Below are positions 20,597 through 30,376 of a stretch of 64,000 bases of DNA, in pieces. Numbering within the stretch: position 1 is the first letter of the stretch; the number at the start of each line of letters is the position of its first letter. The position numbers were made by a program, and so were the translations under genes. A model generated the notes under the pieces. The model was not told the DNA's origin. It did no database searches and saw nothing but the letters and a program-made list of their open reading frames with translations. The stretch covers positions 248,001 through 312,000 of the forward strand of contig OZ025719.1 in assembly GCA_964019335.1 (NCBI GenBank), in the 5' to 3' direction. This DNA comes from Diplonema japonicum. Its lineage: Eukaryota; Euglenozoa; Diplonemea; Diplonemida; Diplonemidae.

Positions 20597-21406
20597 ATGA
20601 AGATGGACGGTCTTGTGTTCGTGGTGACGGGAGGAGCGTCCGGTCTCGGGGAGGCGGTTGTGAGGATGGTGATTGAGAACAACGGGCGGGCTGCGATCTG
20701 GGACATGAACACGAAGAGGGGGAATGCGCTTGCGGAGGAGCTGGGGGCGACGGAGAGGATCGCGGTGTGCAAGGTGAACGTGACGAGCGAGGAGGACGTG
20801 GACAAGGCGGTGGCGGCGACGGTGGAGAAGTTCGGGCGGATCGACGTGTGCGTGAACTCCGCCGGAGTAGGAGGGGCGTGCCTCACTGTGAACAGGAAGG
20901 GAGAGGCGCACGGGGTGAAGGCCTACGAGAGAATCGTGGCGATCAACCTGATGGGGACCTTCCTGTGCGCGTCGCGTTGCGCGGCGCAGATGTCGAAGCA
21001 GGAGGTGAACGACGAGGGGGGCAGGGGCCTCATCGTCAACATCTCGTCGGTGGCGGCGATGGACGGGCAGAATGGTCAGCTCGCCTACAGCGCCTCGAAG
21101 GCGGGGGTGGTCGGGATGACCCTCCCCATGGCACGCGACCTCTCCAAGATGGGGATCCGCGTCAACACGATCTGCCCGGGGATCTTCGACACCCCGCTCG
21201 TCGGGGCGAAGAAGCCTGTCGACAACCGCGACGTCCAGAAGCTCGGCCGCGTTCAGCAGTCCCTCCTCAGCGGGCAGCTCTTCCCCAACTCCCGCTTCGG
21301 CCGCCCCTCCGAGATCGCCCAGCTCATCAAGGCCATGGCTGAGATCACCTACTTCAACGCTGAGACCGTCCGCCTCGACGCAGGTATCAGGATGCCCAAG
21401 CTTTGA
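20597..21406 (+). CDS. Short-chain dehydrogenase, HSD10-like
   Basis: 269 aa, the full length of a classical SDR. It has the NAD-binding motif TGGASGLG (residues 11-18), NSAG (about 86-89), and the active-site Ser and YSASK motif (Tyr164, Lys168). The stretches NLMGTFLCASR, SSVAAMDGQNGQ, GIRVNTICPGIFDTPL and C-terminal RLDAGIRM match type II 3-hydroxyacyl-CoA dehydrogenase (HSD17B10-like), which oxidises 3-hydroxyacyl-CoA in fatty-acid and isoleucine breakdown and is mitochondrial in animals. No targeting leader is evident here. It is intronless and strikingly GC-rich compared with its flanks. The subfamily call is by recalled motif similarity. Confidence 0.88.
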   Translation: MKMDGLVFVVTGGASGLGEAVVRMVIENNGRAAIWDMNTKRGNALAEELGATERIAVCKVNVTSEEDVDKAVAATVEKFGRIDVCVNSAGVGGACLTVNRKGEAHGVKAYERIVAINLMGTFLCASRCAAQMSKQEVNDEGGRGLIVNISSVAAMDGQNGQLAYSASKAGVVGMTLPMARDLSKMGIRVNTICPGIFDTPLVGAKKPVDNRDVQKLGRVQQSLLSGQLFPNSRFGRPSEIAQLIKAMAEITYFNAETVRLDAGIRMPKL

Positions 21407-21839
21407 AGTGGGTGAGATGAAAGGGGGGGGGGGGGAAGAAATATCGATTTTTTCTACATTAGTGGATCCCCCACCCCCTCCCCTACCCCTCCTCGCAATA
21501 GTAAATATACGGGAAAAAAAGAAAGAAAAAAAAGGGAACCCCACTTCCCCCTTCCCCTGGGAAAGTACAATCGGCTATTACGCACCACCAACTGCATAAT
21601 AGGCGCCAAGAAAAAAAAGAAAGAAAAAAGGAGAAGAAAATAAAAACGGTATTGGGGAGGGACATCCGCCAGCCCTCAATACTCACCCGCCCCTTTTTCC
21701 TTTCGATTTTTTTCCCCCCTCTCTTTTTTTCTTCATTTCCAACCCCCCCCCCTTTTTTTCATTTTGTCCCCCCCTATTTTCTCAACCAGTTACCGATTTC
21801 TTAAAAGGCACGAAACAAAAAACAAAAAAAAAAAGAAAC
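21407..21839. other. Spacer
   Basis: Homopolymer-rich (G-, A-, T- and C-runs). TTCTCAACCAG about 50 nt before the next ATG resembles a splice acceptor. Nothing else is seen. Confidence 0.6.
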
Positions 21840-24032
21840 ATGAATGAGAATGAAATAGAGCAATGGAGACCGAAGGTTGAGGAAGCAGGGGAAAGATGCA
21901 TAGTACAACTGCCTGAAGAGGTTGTAAACAGGATCGCAGCAGGTGAAGTAGTACAACGTCCTGCGAACGCGGTGAAGGAACTGGTCGAAAACTCACTAGA
22001 CGCAGGGGCGGACCGGATAGAGGTAACCGCAACAGGAGGCGGCCTCACCGTACTAAGAATAGAAGACAACGGCCACGGCATCAGAAGAGAAGACTTCCCG
22101 CTCCTATGCGTCCGGTTCGCAACTTCAAAACTAACAAAATTCGACGATCTGCAATCAATATCCACATACGGGTTCAGAGGAGAAGCCCTGGCATCCCTAT
22201 CAATGGTATGCAGAATAGAAGTCACAACAAGACGGAAAGACACAACGGATACGTTTTCCGCAAGATTCCGCGAAGGTGTTCTGAAAGACGATTCCCGCGT
22301 GCCTGCGGGAATGAACAACCAGGGGACCATCATCAAAGCCACTGACATGTTCTACTCCATGCCTCAAAGACGATCCATGTTCTCGAAGCCGAATGAAGAA
22401 TACCGGCTTCTCGTGGATGTTCTGTCGAAATATTCCATCCAGTACCCGAGATGCTCATTCTTGTGCAGAAAGGCCATGGGCGCCGCACCTGATCTGTCGG
22501 CCATGAAATCGTCTGACCGAACCAACGCAATACGACAGATTTACGGGAAGGACCTTGCCGATGCTTTGCTGCCCATAACCGTTCGATGTGATAAGCTGCA
22601 TTTTCGAGCGGAGTTGTACGTAAGCGGGCTGTCGTACTTCACCCCGAAAACCGAGCAGATCTTCTTTATCAACGGAAGGCTCGTCAACCATGAAGGATTG
22701 TCACGCATGATAAAGACTATTTACCAACCGCTTCTCCCGAGACAGGCACATCCTTTTGTGTTCGTTGAACTGAACGTGAAGCCCGAAGATGTCGATGTCA
22801 ACGCGCACCCCACCAAGGAAAAGGTCATCTTCCTCAACGAGGATGAGATCTTATCCGTGATTCAAAACGAGGTCACACCTGTCCTTCAACGATCCCTCGA
22901 AGTGTCTGGTTCGTTGCACCTCAAACGGAAGCTTTCCGATGCAGAGGGCTCCTTTGGAGTCTCCGCTGCACTTCCAAAAAGTACTAAAACATCTGAAAGT
23001 GGTACTTCCGCACTTTCATACGCCCATGAGATGGTAAGAACCGATCATCTTTTCGAGCAAGGCGCCATGGGGAAGTTTATGAACAAAACAGCATCATCAG
23101 CGGTGACGAAGACATGGTGGAACACCGACGCCGGGAGGCTAACCGTGGTACAGAACAGATTGGACTCCATTGTACGCTCGCATGATGAGGAGCTTCGTGA
23201 AGCGTTGTCGAAGTACGTCTTCGTCGGGTGGGTCAACACCCGCCACATTCTCGTTCAGCTCGATTTGGGTCTGTACATAGTTGATAGCTGTGTGGCGTCT
23301 TGTGAGTTGTTCTACCAGTTGTGTCTTGCTTCTATAGGTGATGTGACACGTCTTCGGCTTTCGTCGCCTCTCGGCGTGCGGACTTTATTGGAGTTGAGCC
23401 CTGGTGCGAGCTCCGGTCTTGTCTCATTTGCTCTTTCGTGTTTAATGGGGAACGCCCGCCTCCTTTCGTCGTACTTTGCTATCGACATCTCGTCTGATGG
23501 GGTGCTCGAGTCGCTTCCCAACATATTAGATGGGTACACCCCCCCGTATCATAGGTTGCCTTTGTTTTTGTTGAGGTTGGCTGTTGAGGTTGATTGGGGG
23601 ACCGAGGAAGGGTGCGTGTTAGGGGTGGCGGAGGAAATCGCGAATTTTTACATGTTGGACGATGGTGCGATAGTCGAGGAGGAAACAAAGGTTGAGGCTG
23701 AGGCGGTGAAAAATGATGAACAAAAGAAAGAAGAGGAACCTGTTGTGAAAAAACCCCGGGTTACACACATTGCCGTGCCGGACTTAGACTCCGATGGCAG
23801 CAGCGATGATGAAAAGGAACATGTCCCGTTGGCCATGCGTGAGAAAAAAGAGACGATCCGCGAGACGGAGACGGAGACGAGCAAGCCAAGTGGCGACCCG
23901 TCGTGGGTGGCGCAACACGTGCTGTACCCTGCCATGAAACGTTCCCTTCTACCCCCTTCAAACTGGAAAGGCACCGTTTTCAAAAGGGTCGCCGATTTAC
24001 CTACCATGTACAAGATCTTCGAGAGGTGTTGA
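21840..24032 (+). CDS. MLH1: DNA mismatch repair protein MLH1
   Basis: 730 aa, one exon. The N-terminal GHKL ATPase shows VVNRIAAGEVVQRP, KELVENSLDAGA (catalytic Glu, Mg-binding Asn), EDNGHGI and the GFRGEAL loop (about 111-117), then the transducer domain (FFINGRLVN, DVDVNAHPTKEKV). The linker holds Glu/Lys-rich segments. The C-terminal dimerisation domain ends YKIFERC; a terminal FERC is the hallmark of MLH1, where it helps complete the endonuclease site of its PMS partner. In known systems MLH1-PMS2/PMS1 acts after MutS recognition in the nucleus. An 80-residue acidic insertion before the C-terminal helix is unusual. A 743-bp repeat starts 48 bp after the stop. Confidence 0.95.
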   Translation: MNENEIEQWRPKVEEAGERCIVQLPEEVVNRIAAGEVVQRPANAVKELVENSLDAGADRIEVTATGGGLTVLRIEDNGHGIRREDFPLLCVRFATSKLTKFDDLQSISTYGFRGEALASLSMVCRIEVTTRRKDTTDTFSARFREGVLKDDSRVPAGMNNQGTIIKATDMFYSMPQRRSMFSKPNEEYRLLVDVLSKYSIQYPRCSFLCRKAMGAAPDLSAMKSSDRTNAIRQIYGKDLADALLPITVRCDKLHFRAELYVSGLSYFTPKTEQIFFINGRLVNHEGLSRMIKTIYQPLLPRQAHPFVFVELNVKPEDVDVNAHPTKEKVIFLNEDEILSVIQNEVTPVLQRSLEVSGSLHLKRKLSDAEGSFGVSAALPKSTKTSESGTSALSYAHEMVRTDHLFEQGAMGKFMNKTASSAVTKTWWNTDAGRLTVVQNRLDSIVRSHDEELREALSKYVFVGWVNTRHILVQLDLGLYIVDSCVASCELFYQLCLASIGDVTRLRLSSPLGVRTLLELSPGASSGLVSFALSCLMGNARLLSSYFAIDISSDGVLESLPNILDGYTPPYHRLPLFLLRLAVEVDWGTEEGCVLGVAEEIANFYMLDDGAIVEEETKVEAEAVKNDEQKKEEEPVVKKPRVTHIAVPDLDSDGSSDDEKEHVPLAMREKKETIRETETETSKPSGDPSWVAQHVLYPAMKRSLLPPSNWKGTVFKRVADLPTMYKIFERC

Positions 24033-24080
24033 TTTTTAGATTTTTTTTTCTCCCCCTCCGTTGCGCACAAACAAAGTTTA

Positions 24081-24823
24081 TAGCTATTTACTGCCAACAA
24101 GTAATGACTTTACCGTTACCTCGAGGTTCCGCATTTTACCGTCGAGGGCCCGCAGGGCCCGAGATGGTAAAATGCGGAACCGAGAGGTCGGTAAAGCATT
24201 ACTTGGCGGTAGGTAAGTGGTTTTATTTCACGACACTCTGAAATTACTTCACCACGAGGGGCACAACAGGGTGACAAGGGGTACAACAAGAGAGGGGTTA
24301 CAAAGGTTACAATACAAGTTGTTTTTCCTCCTTTTGTTGACTAAGAGCTGCCGCTGTCGCTGGCATTGCCACTGTCACCATCTCTAATCAGGCCTTCCCA
24401 TACCTGGCGCGGCCGCTGGCTCCTTTTTTTCTGCTGCTTCGGTATTTTGAAGTCTTTTGGGGTGCTTGGGTAAGCTGACTAAGTTACCCTTACCCACAGA
24501 AGAGTTACCCACAGAAACTGGGAACAAGGCCTAGCCAAAAGTGGGCAAATTGGGAGGAAAAAGTAGTCCAACTTGGAACTGAGCCGAGGCAAAAGTTGGC
24601 CAATTGAGCTGAACCTGGGGGGAAATAGCAAACTGAGAGGAAAAAGTAGCCCCACTGGGAACCGAACCGAGGCAAAAATTGGCCTACCGAGGCATATTAT
24701 TTAACGGAAACCCCCAATTACTTCACGGAAAACAGGCCATTATTTCACCGTGAAGTAATGAGATTTAGCGTGAAGTAATGGGCCCCCCAGTGCGTGAAGT
24801 AATTTCTGAAGAGTGAAATAAAA
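24081..24823. mobile_element. 743-bp repeat element, copy 2
   Basis: Same boundaries, length and sequence as 12024-12766, except in the left hairpin. The 25-nt loop (24141-24165) is the exact reverse complement of the loop in copy 1, and the left arm (24118-24140) carries CGAG where copy 1 has CTCG. It fills the interval between MLH1 and the Maf-like gene. Confidence 0.75.
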
Positions 24824-24886
24824 TTTATTATCTCATTGGTATTTCTTTTTTTTTTCTGACTATTATTCTTTTTTAAAAAAAAAGAA

Positions 24887-25249
24887 ATGAAACTCGTTCT
24901 TGGTACGTCGTCGAAATGGAGGAAGGCCATCCTCGAAAAGGAGCTGCCGGGGTTGGTGTGGAAACAGATTTCACCGGATATAGACGAGAAGGCGGTGAGA
25001 GATGAAGATGCGGTGCAGTTGTGCTTGAAAGTGGCGGAAGCGAAGGCTGATAAGCTTGAGAAAAAGATGATAGAGTGGTGCAAGGAAGAAGGAGACGAGC
25101 TGGTCCTGCTTACAGCAGACCAAGTAGTACGACATGGCAGCGAGATCAGAGAAAAGCCTGAGTCGGAGGAGGAAAACTACAGGTACCTCCGTTCTTACAC
25201 ACCAGAGAGTCCTTTGGAGACCTGCTCTGCCCTTGTCCTCACCCACTTC
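24887..25249 (+). CDS. Maf-like nucleotide pyrophosphatase, 5' part
   Basis: 121 codons before the assembly gap. The family motifs are in order: LGTSSKWRKAIL (the SSxxR substrate-binding loop), ISPDIDEKAVR, TADQVV (equivalent of the catalytic ADTVV) and EIREKPESEEE, then SPLETCSALVLTHF. Maf proteins hydrolyse non-canonical or modified nucleoside triphosphates to monophosphates. A full protein is about 190-210 aa, so the last third lies in or beyond the N-run. No matching C-terminal Maf sequence is evident after the gap, so the gap length may be wrong or an intron is involved. Confidence 0.72.
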
Positions 25250-25449
25250 NNNNNNNNNNNNNNNNNNNNNNNNNNNNNNNNNNNNNNNNNNNNNNNNNNN
25301 NNNNNNNNNNNNNNNNNNNNNNNNNNNNNNNNNNNNNNNNNNNNNNNNNNNNNNNNNNNNNNNNNNNNNNNNNNNNNNNNNNNNNNNNNNNNNNNNNNNN
25401 NNNNNNNNNNNNNNNNNNNNNNNNNNNNNNNNNNNNNNNNNNNNNNNNN
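25250..25449. other. Assembly gap (200 N)
   Basis: Exactly 200 Ns, probably a placeholder of arbitrary length. It removes the end of the Maf-like gene and the beginning of the next gene. Confidence 0.97.
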
Positions 25450-25637
25450 GATACGCGGTTGAGCCGCCGCTTGCTATGTGTTCCGAGCTTTAAAGTGATC
25501 GATGGGCATCAGGTCCAGGTGGTGCCGAACAGACTGTCTATTGCGGTGGAGAACTGCGAGGTGCGGGGGGTGGGCGGGGAGGCGTTGCCATTTGGAGATT
25601 AGAGACAAAAGGGCTCGAAAGCGGCGAAGAAGTGGTG

Positions 25638-27264
25638 ATGGTGAAGGGAAGAGACATCATGCGGCCACGCGACCAGACCATGCTGCTAGGCCTGTTCGAG
25701 TCGATCCATGAAATGGTACAGGACGGCGCGGTTCTCGACGAAAGCGCAGAAGTGCCCATGGAGACGGGAAGGGCCACGCGGAAGCAAAACCTCATGAAAG
25801 ACGTCGGCCCGGAAGGGTTCGACCACCTCCACACCAACGAGCTGCTCCCCGAAGCCACCGAATCCGAAATCTCGCTATGGCTGACCTTCTACGCGCACCC
25901 TTCGCTCCCAGCGACAAGGTTCCTCCTCCTCGTCTCCCCGAACCTTCGGTCCCTGTCAACAACCTTCAAGACCCCTCTCCGCCTTACCAACCTGATGTTC
26001 AAACATAACAGCTGGAATTTTCTCCCGCCAGCTGCTTACAGAGAAACACCTGTACCATCCGAAGCCGATGTCAGTGAAAGCGTTTTGAAACATGAAAGTG
26101 TTGTTGCGATTCCGGGGCTCAGCGTGACGATGGTGAGCGGGGTGTGCGAGGTGATCATACCGGACAATGCGAACACGACGCTGATCTTGAAGGAAGTGGA
26201 AGCCAGCAGCGGCGAAGTAGTACTTGTGGCGTCGCGACACGAGCAAGGTGTCGACGGCTTCTGCTGTTGGGACCCTGCCAACAAGATGGACTCCTTAGTG
26301 ATCTCGACAAGGGGGGACACAGTCAACTGGAACGACACCTCAACTGACACCTCTGCCTGCCGCATCGGAGGCACCTTCGTGAAGCTGACATCGAAGCAAG
26401 GCGCGGACCAAACCACGCTTGAGGACGGGTACTGCATCCCCGTTGCGACCGACACCATCTCTTCTGTATTGTCCGGCAACTCTGTTGAGACACCCAACCT
26501 CAAGGTCCGATTTGTGAAGGGTTTGATCGTGTCTACCCCTGCGCTGCCTGGTGTTGAGGTGTCTGACGAGGATGCCAACCTCCCTCTTGATGACTGGCTT
26601 TCGTATATTAAGAACGCAGTCGGATCGAAACAACGGGAAAAGGAGGTGCAACAAACTGCCCGTCAAGACACCCGCAGGCAGAATCTTAGTAGGGAGCCTC
26701 CTGAAATGAAGCATTTCAAAACCGAAGTGAAGCCGATTATAGAGGAGAAGAAAGAGGAGGTGGAGGAGAACAAGCCGCAGGAAAGCCCTGCTGAGGAGCG
26801 CACAACCGTGGAGCCGAGAATGGTGAAGGCAGACTTTGGGGAGTATTCCACAGACGAGCGAGCTCAGGTGAATTTAAAAAAAAAAAAAAAAAAAAAAAGA
26901 AACTTTTATGTATTTTTTTTTTTATTATTTTACAGACCGAAGAATGGGAAAAATACGTCATTCGTGTTGCCACGGTCCTGTCGGCTGTGTTCAGCCACTG
27001 TGGACGAAGATCAAGGCCTACAAAAGGAAAGGACGAGCCGGGTTCTGTTTTGGTTGAACTTCGCGTCGCGGACGACGGGAGTATGGCGATCCACGCAGAG
27101 GTGGACACTTTAGTTTGCAGTATGGAACTGATCCCTGAGGTATTTTTTTTTTTTTGAAAATAATAATAATGAAACAGGGTATTGAAATCCTCACCAAGAG
27201 GCTGAACAAACACTGCGGGCAGCCACCGCACAACCTTCCGCTTAAGATTTGGTTCTCATTGTAA
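25638..27264 (+). CDS. Unrecognised protein, 5' end uncertain
   Basis: Exons 25638-26867, 26936-27139 and 27178-27264. Introns of 68 and 38 nt (GTGAAT...TACAG and GTATTT...ACAG) keep the frame and restore a C-terminus ending LPLKIWFSL. 506 codons from this ATG. The true start may lie upstream or in the gap: 25450-25600 is open in another frame and would join only with a shift near the G-rich run at 25563-25579. I recognise no domain. The middle has Ser/Thr/Val-rich beta-type sequence; a Glu/Lys-rich stretch (about 365-405) precedes a compact C-terminal region beginning EEWEKYVIRVATVLSAVFSH. The ORF without splicing would read into poly-Lys. Confidence 0.65.
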
Positions 27265-27466
27265 AAGACATCCTTTTATTTGTTTTTTCTTTTTGCAAGA
27301 ACGAGTCTTTGACTTGTCTAAACAAAAGGAGAACGTTGACAACGTGTTTTGGGTTGACAATCTTCACCAGGTTTTACCCGACACGTACAAATAAAAAAGA
27401 TAACGGCACTAGACTGGGATCTGGTCCAATACAAAAACCGGCACGTACAAGCAACGGCCAGTTCCT

Positions 27467-27524
<58 letters not shown>

Positions 27525-27695
27525 ATTTTATTTTGTTTTCTCGGTAACCCATCAAGGAAGAAGAAGGAGGGGAAAAAAAAAAGAAACGAAACTTTCACCC
27601 AAATTTCTTTCTTTTTTTTTTTTTTTTTTTAACATTTGTTTCATGTGTTGCTTTATTTAAAAAGAAAAAAAAAAAAAAGGAAAACAAAAAAAAAG
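27265..27695. other. Spacer with dispersed repeat
   Basis: 27294-27475 is related to 13474-13595 (TTGACTTGTCTAAACAAAAGG at its left, CACGTACAAGCAACGGCCAG at its right). A 53-nt T-run follows at 27471-27523, then more A/T runs up to the malic enzyme start. Confidence 0.55.
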
Positions 27696-29312
27696 ATGTT
27701 TAGAAGATTACTTCCGCTTCTGCATTCCACTGGTGCGAGCAACAGTATCACCGTGAGATTGAAGGTGTGGTTTAAAAAAATCCAAAAAAGAAAATCCAAT
27801 TGCCCAGCTCGATGATTCGCCAGGGACTCTGTCGCGTGTCTTAAGTGTTGTAGGGGATGTGGGAGGCAACATTGGCGCCATTGACATCGTACGCCACGAG
27901 TCCGGTACCCTTGTGAGGGACGTATCCATTGATACACGGAGCGTTAGCCATCAACACGAGATTCTCAGGTTTTTAATTTATAAAAAAAAAAAAAAAAAAA
28001 CCCAACCCCAGTATGCTCCACGGAATCGACGGGGTGAACGTGCAACAATGGAGCGATAGAACCTTCCTGATGCACTTGGGAGGCAAGATCAGCACAGGGA
28101 TTAAGTACGGACATTTTAAAAATAAATAAAAAAAAACTTTTTCTTTTTTTTATAGATTCCCCTTGAGAACCCGAGACGACCTCTCCATGGCGTACACCCC
28201 AGGCGTCGCCAGGGTCTGCATGGCCATTCATGAAAACCCCGAAAAGGCACGAAACCTAACCATTAAAAAGAACACGGTAGCGGTGGTAAGCGACGGAACG
28301 GCTGTTCTTGGTCTTGGCGACATCGGTCCGGAAGCAGCGATGCCGGTTATGGAAGGCAAGGCCATGCTGTTCAAGGAATTCGGCGGGGTGGACGCATTCC
28401 CAATCTGTGTGAACGAGAAGGACCCCGAGGAGATCATCAAGATCGTCAAGGCCCTGGCCCCGACCTTCGGAGGGATCAACTTAGAGGACATCTCAGCCCC
28501 CCGCTGCTTCGAAATCGAAAAACGCCTCCAAGAGGAGCTCGACATCCCTGTTTTCCACGATGACCAACACGGCACAGCAGTCGTCCTAACCGCAGCACTA
28601 ATCAACTCCTTAAAGCTCATAGAGAAGAACCCCGGTGAGCTCAAAGCAGTTGTCCTAGGTGTCGGCGCTGCAGGTACCGCCTGTACAAACATGATGCTCG
28701 CTCTTGGTATTAAAAACATCATTGGTGTCGATAGACAAGGTGTTCTGCACAGGGACAGAACGGACCTTGGATGCGATGAAAAAATGGAGTACGCGAAAAG
28801 GACCAATCCCAACGGTGAAACGGGGACCTTACAGGATGTCATTAAAGGTGCGGATTTGTTCGTTGGTGTGTCCGGGCCAAAGACCCTTACACAGGAAGAC
28901 GTCAGGTCCATGGCTCCCAACCCAATGGTTTTTGCTATGTCGAACCCTGAGCCGGAGATTATGCCGCTTGATGCTGTTGAGGCTGGTGCTTCAATCGTTG
29001 CAACAGGGAGATCAGACTTCCCCAATCAGGTTAACAATGTGCTTTGCTTCCCTGGGATCTTCAGGGGTGCGCTCGATGTTTCTGCCCTGCACATTAATGA
29101 GGCAATGAAAATGGCAGCTGCGCGTGCCATTGCCGACTCCATCCCTGACGAGGCGCTGGGGCCCGACTACATTATCCCCTCCATCTTCGACAGGTCCGTC
29201 TCGAAGAATGTTGCGAAGGCTGTTGCTCAGGCTGCTCGCGACACAGGTGTCGCACGTGTAACTGGCGAGTACTCTATCAGCCCTCGTGGTTCTATGCGAG
29301 AGATTAAGTACT

Positions 29313-29314
<2 letters not shown>
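27696..29314 (+). CDS. Bacterial-type NAD(P)-malic enzyme with N-terminal ACT domain
   Basis: Exons 27696-27764, 27808-27968, 28012-28104 and 28156-29314; the sum is 494 codons with all frames kept. It decarboxylates malate to pyruvate, yielding reduced NAD(P). The ACT-like domain (about residues 18-100) has GTLSRVLSVVGDVGGNIGAI and DRTFLMHLGGKI, as in bacterial enzymes. The catalytic part shows SMAYTPGVARVC (Tyr), EGKAMLFKEF (Lys), EDISAPRCFE and FHDDQHGTA (metal site), and the NAD-binding VVLGVGAAGTACT. The first 23 residues (MFRRLLPLLHSTGASNSITV and following) are basic, hydroxylated and free of acids, like a mitochondrial or hydrogenosomal presequence. Bacterial family plus three spliceosomal introns suggests an old transfer now adapted to the host. 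Organelle location is inference. Confidence 0.92.
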
Positions 29315-29350
<36 letters not shown>

Positions 29351-29501
29351 AAGAGGGGGCGCGAGCTTTTTTTTTTAAATGGGGGGGGAAAATGTAATAA
29401 AAAGAAAAAAGAATGTGTCGATGCTGCCCTCTCCTTTTGTTTTTGCTAACGTTCTAGGGGTGTGCGAAAGGTTTTATAGAAAAAAAGGGGGGAAAGGGGG
29501 G

Positions 29502-29546
<45 letters not shown>

Positions 29547-29874
29547 GATAAGAAAAAAAAAGAGAAAAAAAAAAAAAGAAACCAGCCACGTTTCCTTCTT
29601 TCTTTTTTTAAGGGGGTCTCTTTTTTCCCCCCCCTCCAATGGCAAATATTTTTTTTTTTCTGAAATTTTTATTTTTTTGTTTCTTCCTGGCTTTTATTTA
29701 TTATATTTCCTTTTGAATTTGGGCTCTCTCGTGTTTTTTTTTCTTCTTTCCCCTTCACTTCTCACTTTTTCTTTTTTTTTTTTCTTCTCAAAAAAACAAA
29801 TGAGGGTGCACAAAGAACCCCCTTTTTTTGTTTACATTCTTCTTTTACAGAACGTTAAACTAAAAGGACACACC

Positions 29875-29906
<32 letters not shown>

Positions 29907-30099
29907 GGAGAAAAAAGAAAAGTCAGGAATAAATAGCATTGGGCTTTTGAGAGGACACAATACCCCCTCCCCCTTCTCCTGATACCTAGAAAATTATAGA
30001 AGAAGAAGAAGAATGAAGAATTTGAGACAGAGGTACAGATGGAATTTTTTTTTTTTTTTTTTTTATATATAAAAGAAGAAAAAAAAAACGAGAGTTTAC

Positions 30100-30132
<33 letters not shown>

Positions 30133-30198
30133 CGATAAGGATGGTTTTTTTTTCACGCAGTTTTTTTTTTATTTACTCCCTTCCCCTTCCCCCCATCC

Positions 30199-30240
<42 letters not shown>

Positions 30241-30376
30241 ATTGCCAAACCATATATTAGCAATTCTTTTTCCTTTTTTTTTTTTTCCTTTTTATATTTG
30301 AGTGTCTCCCCCCACTTCCCTAGTATTACACACCCCACAGAAGTCCTTTAAAAAAGAAAAAAGAAAAAGAAAAAAA
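29315..30376. other. Homopolymer-rich spacer
   Basis: Dominated by runs of T (29315-29345, 29508-29540), A (29875-29901, 30100-30130, 30202-30239) and mixed A/G or T/C low-complexity sequence. CTTCCCTAG and CCCCACAG within 60 nt of the next ATG resemble splice acceptors. No gene. Confidence 0.65.
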
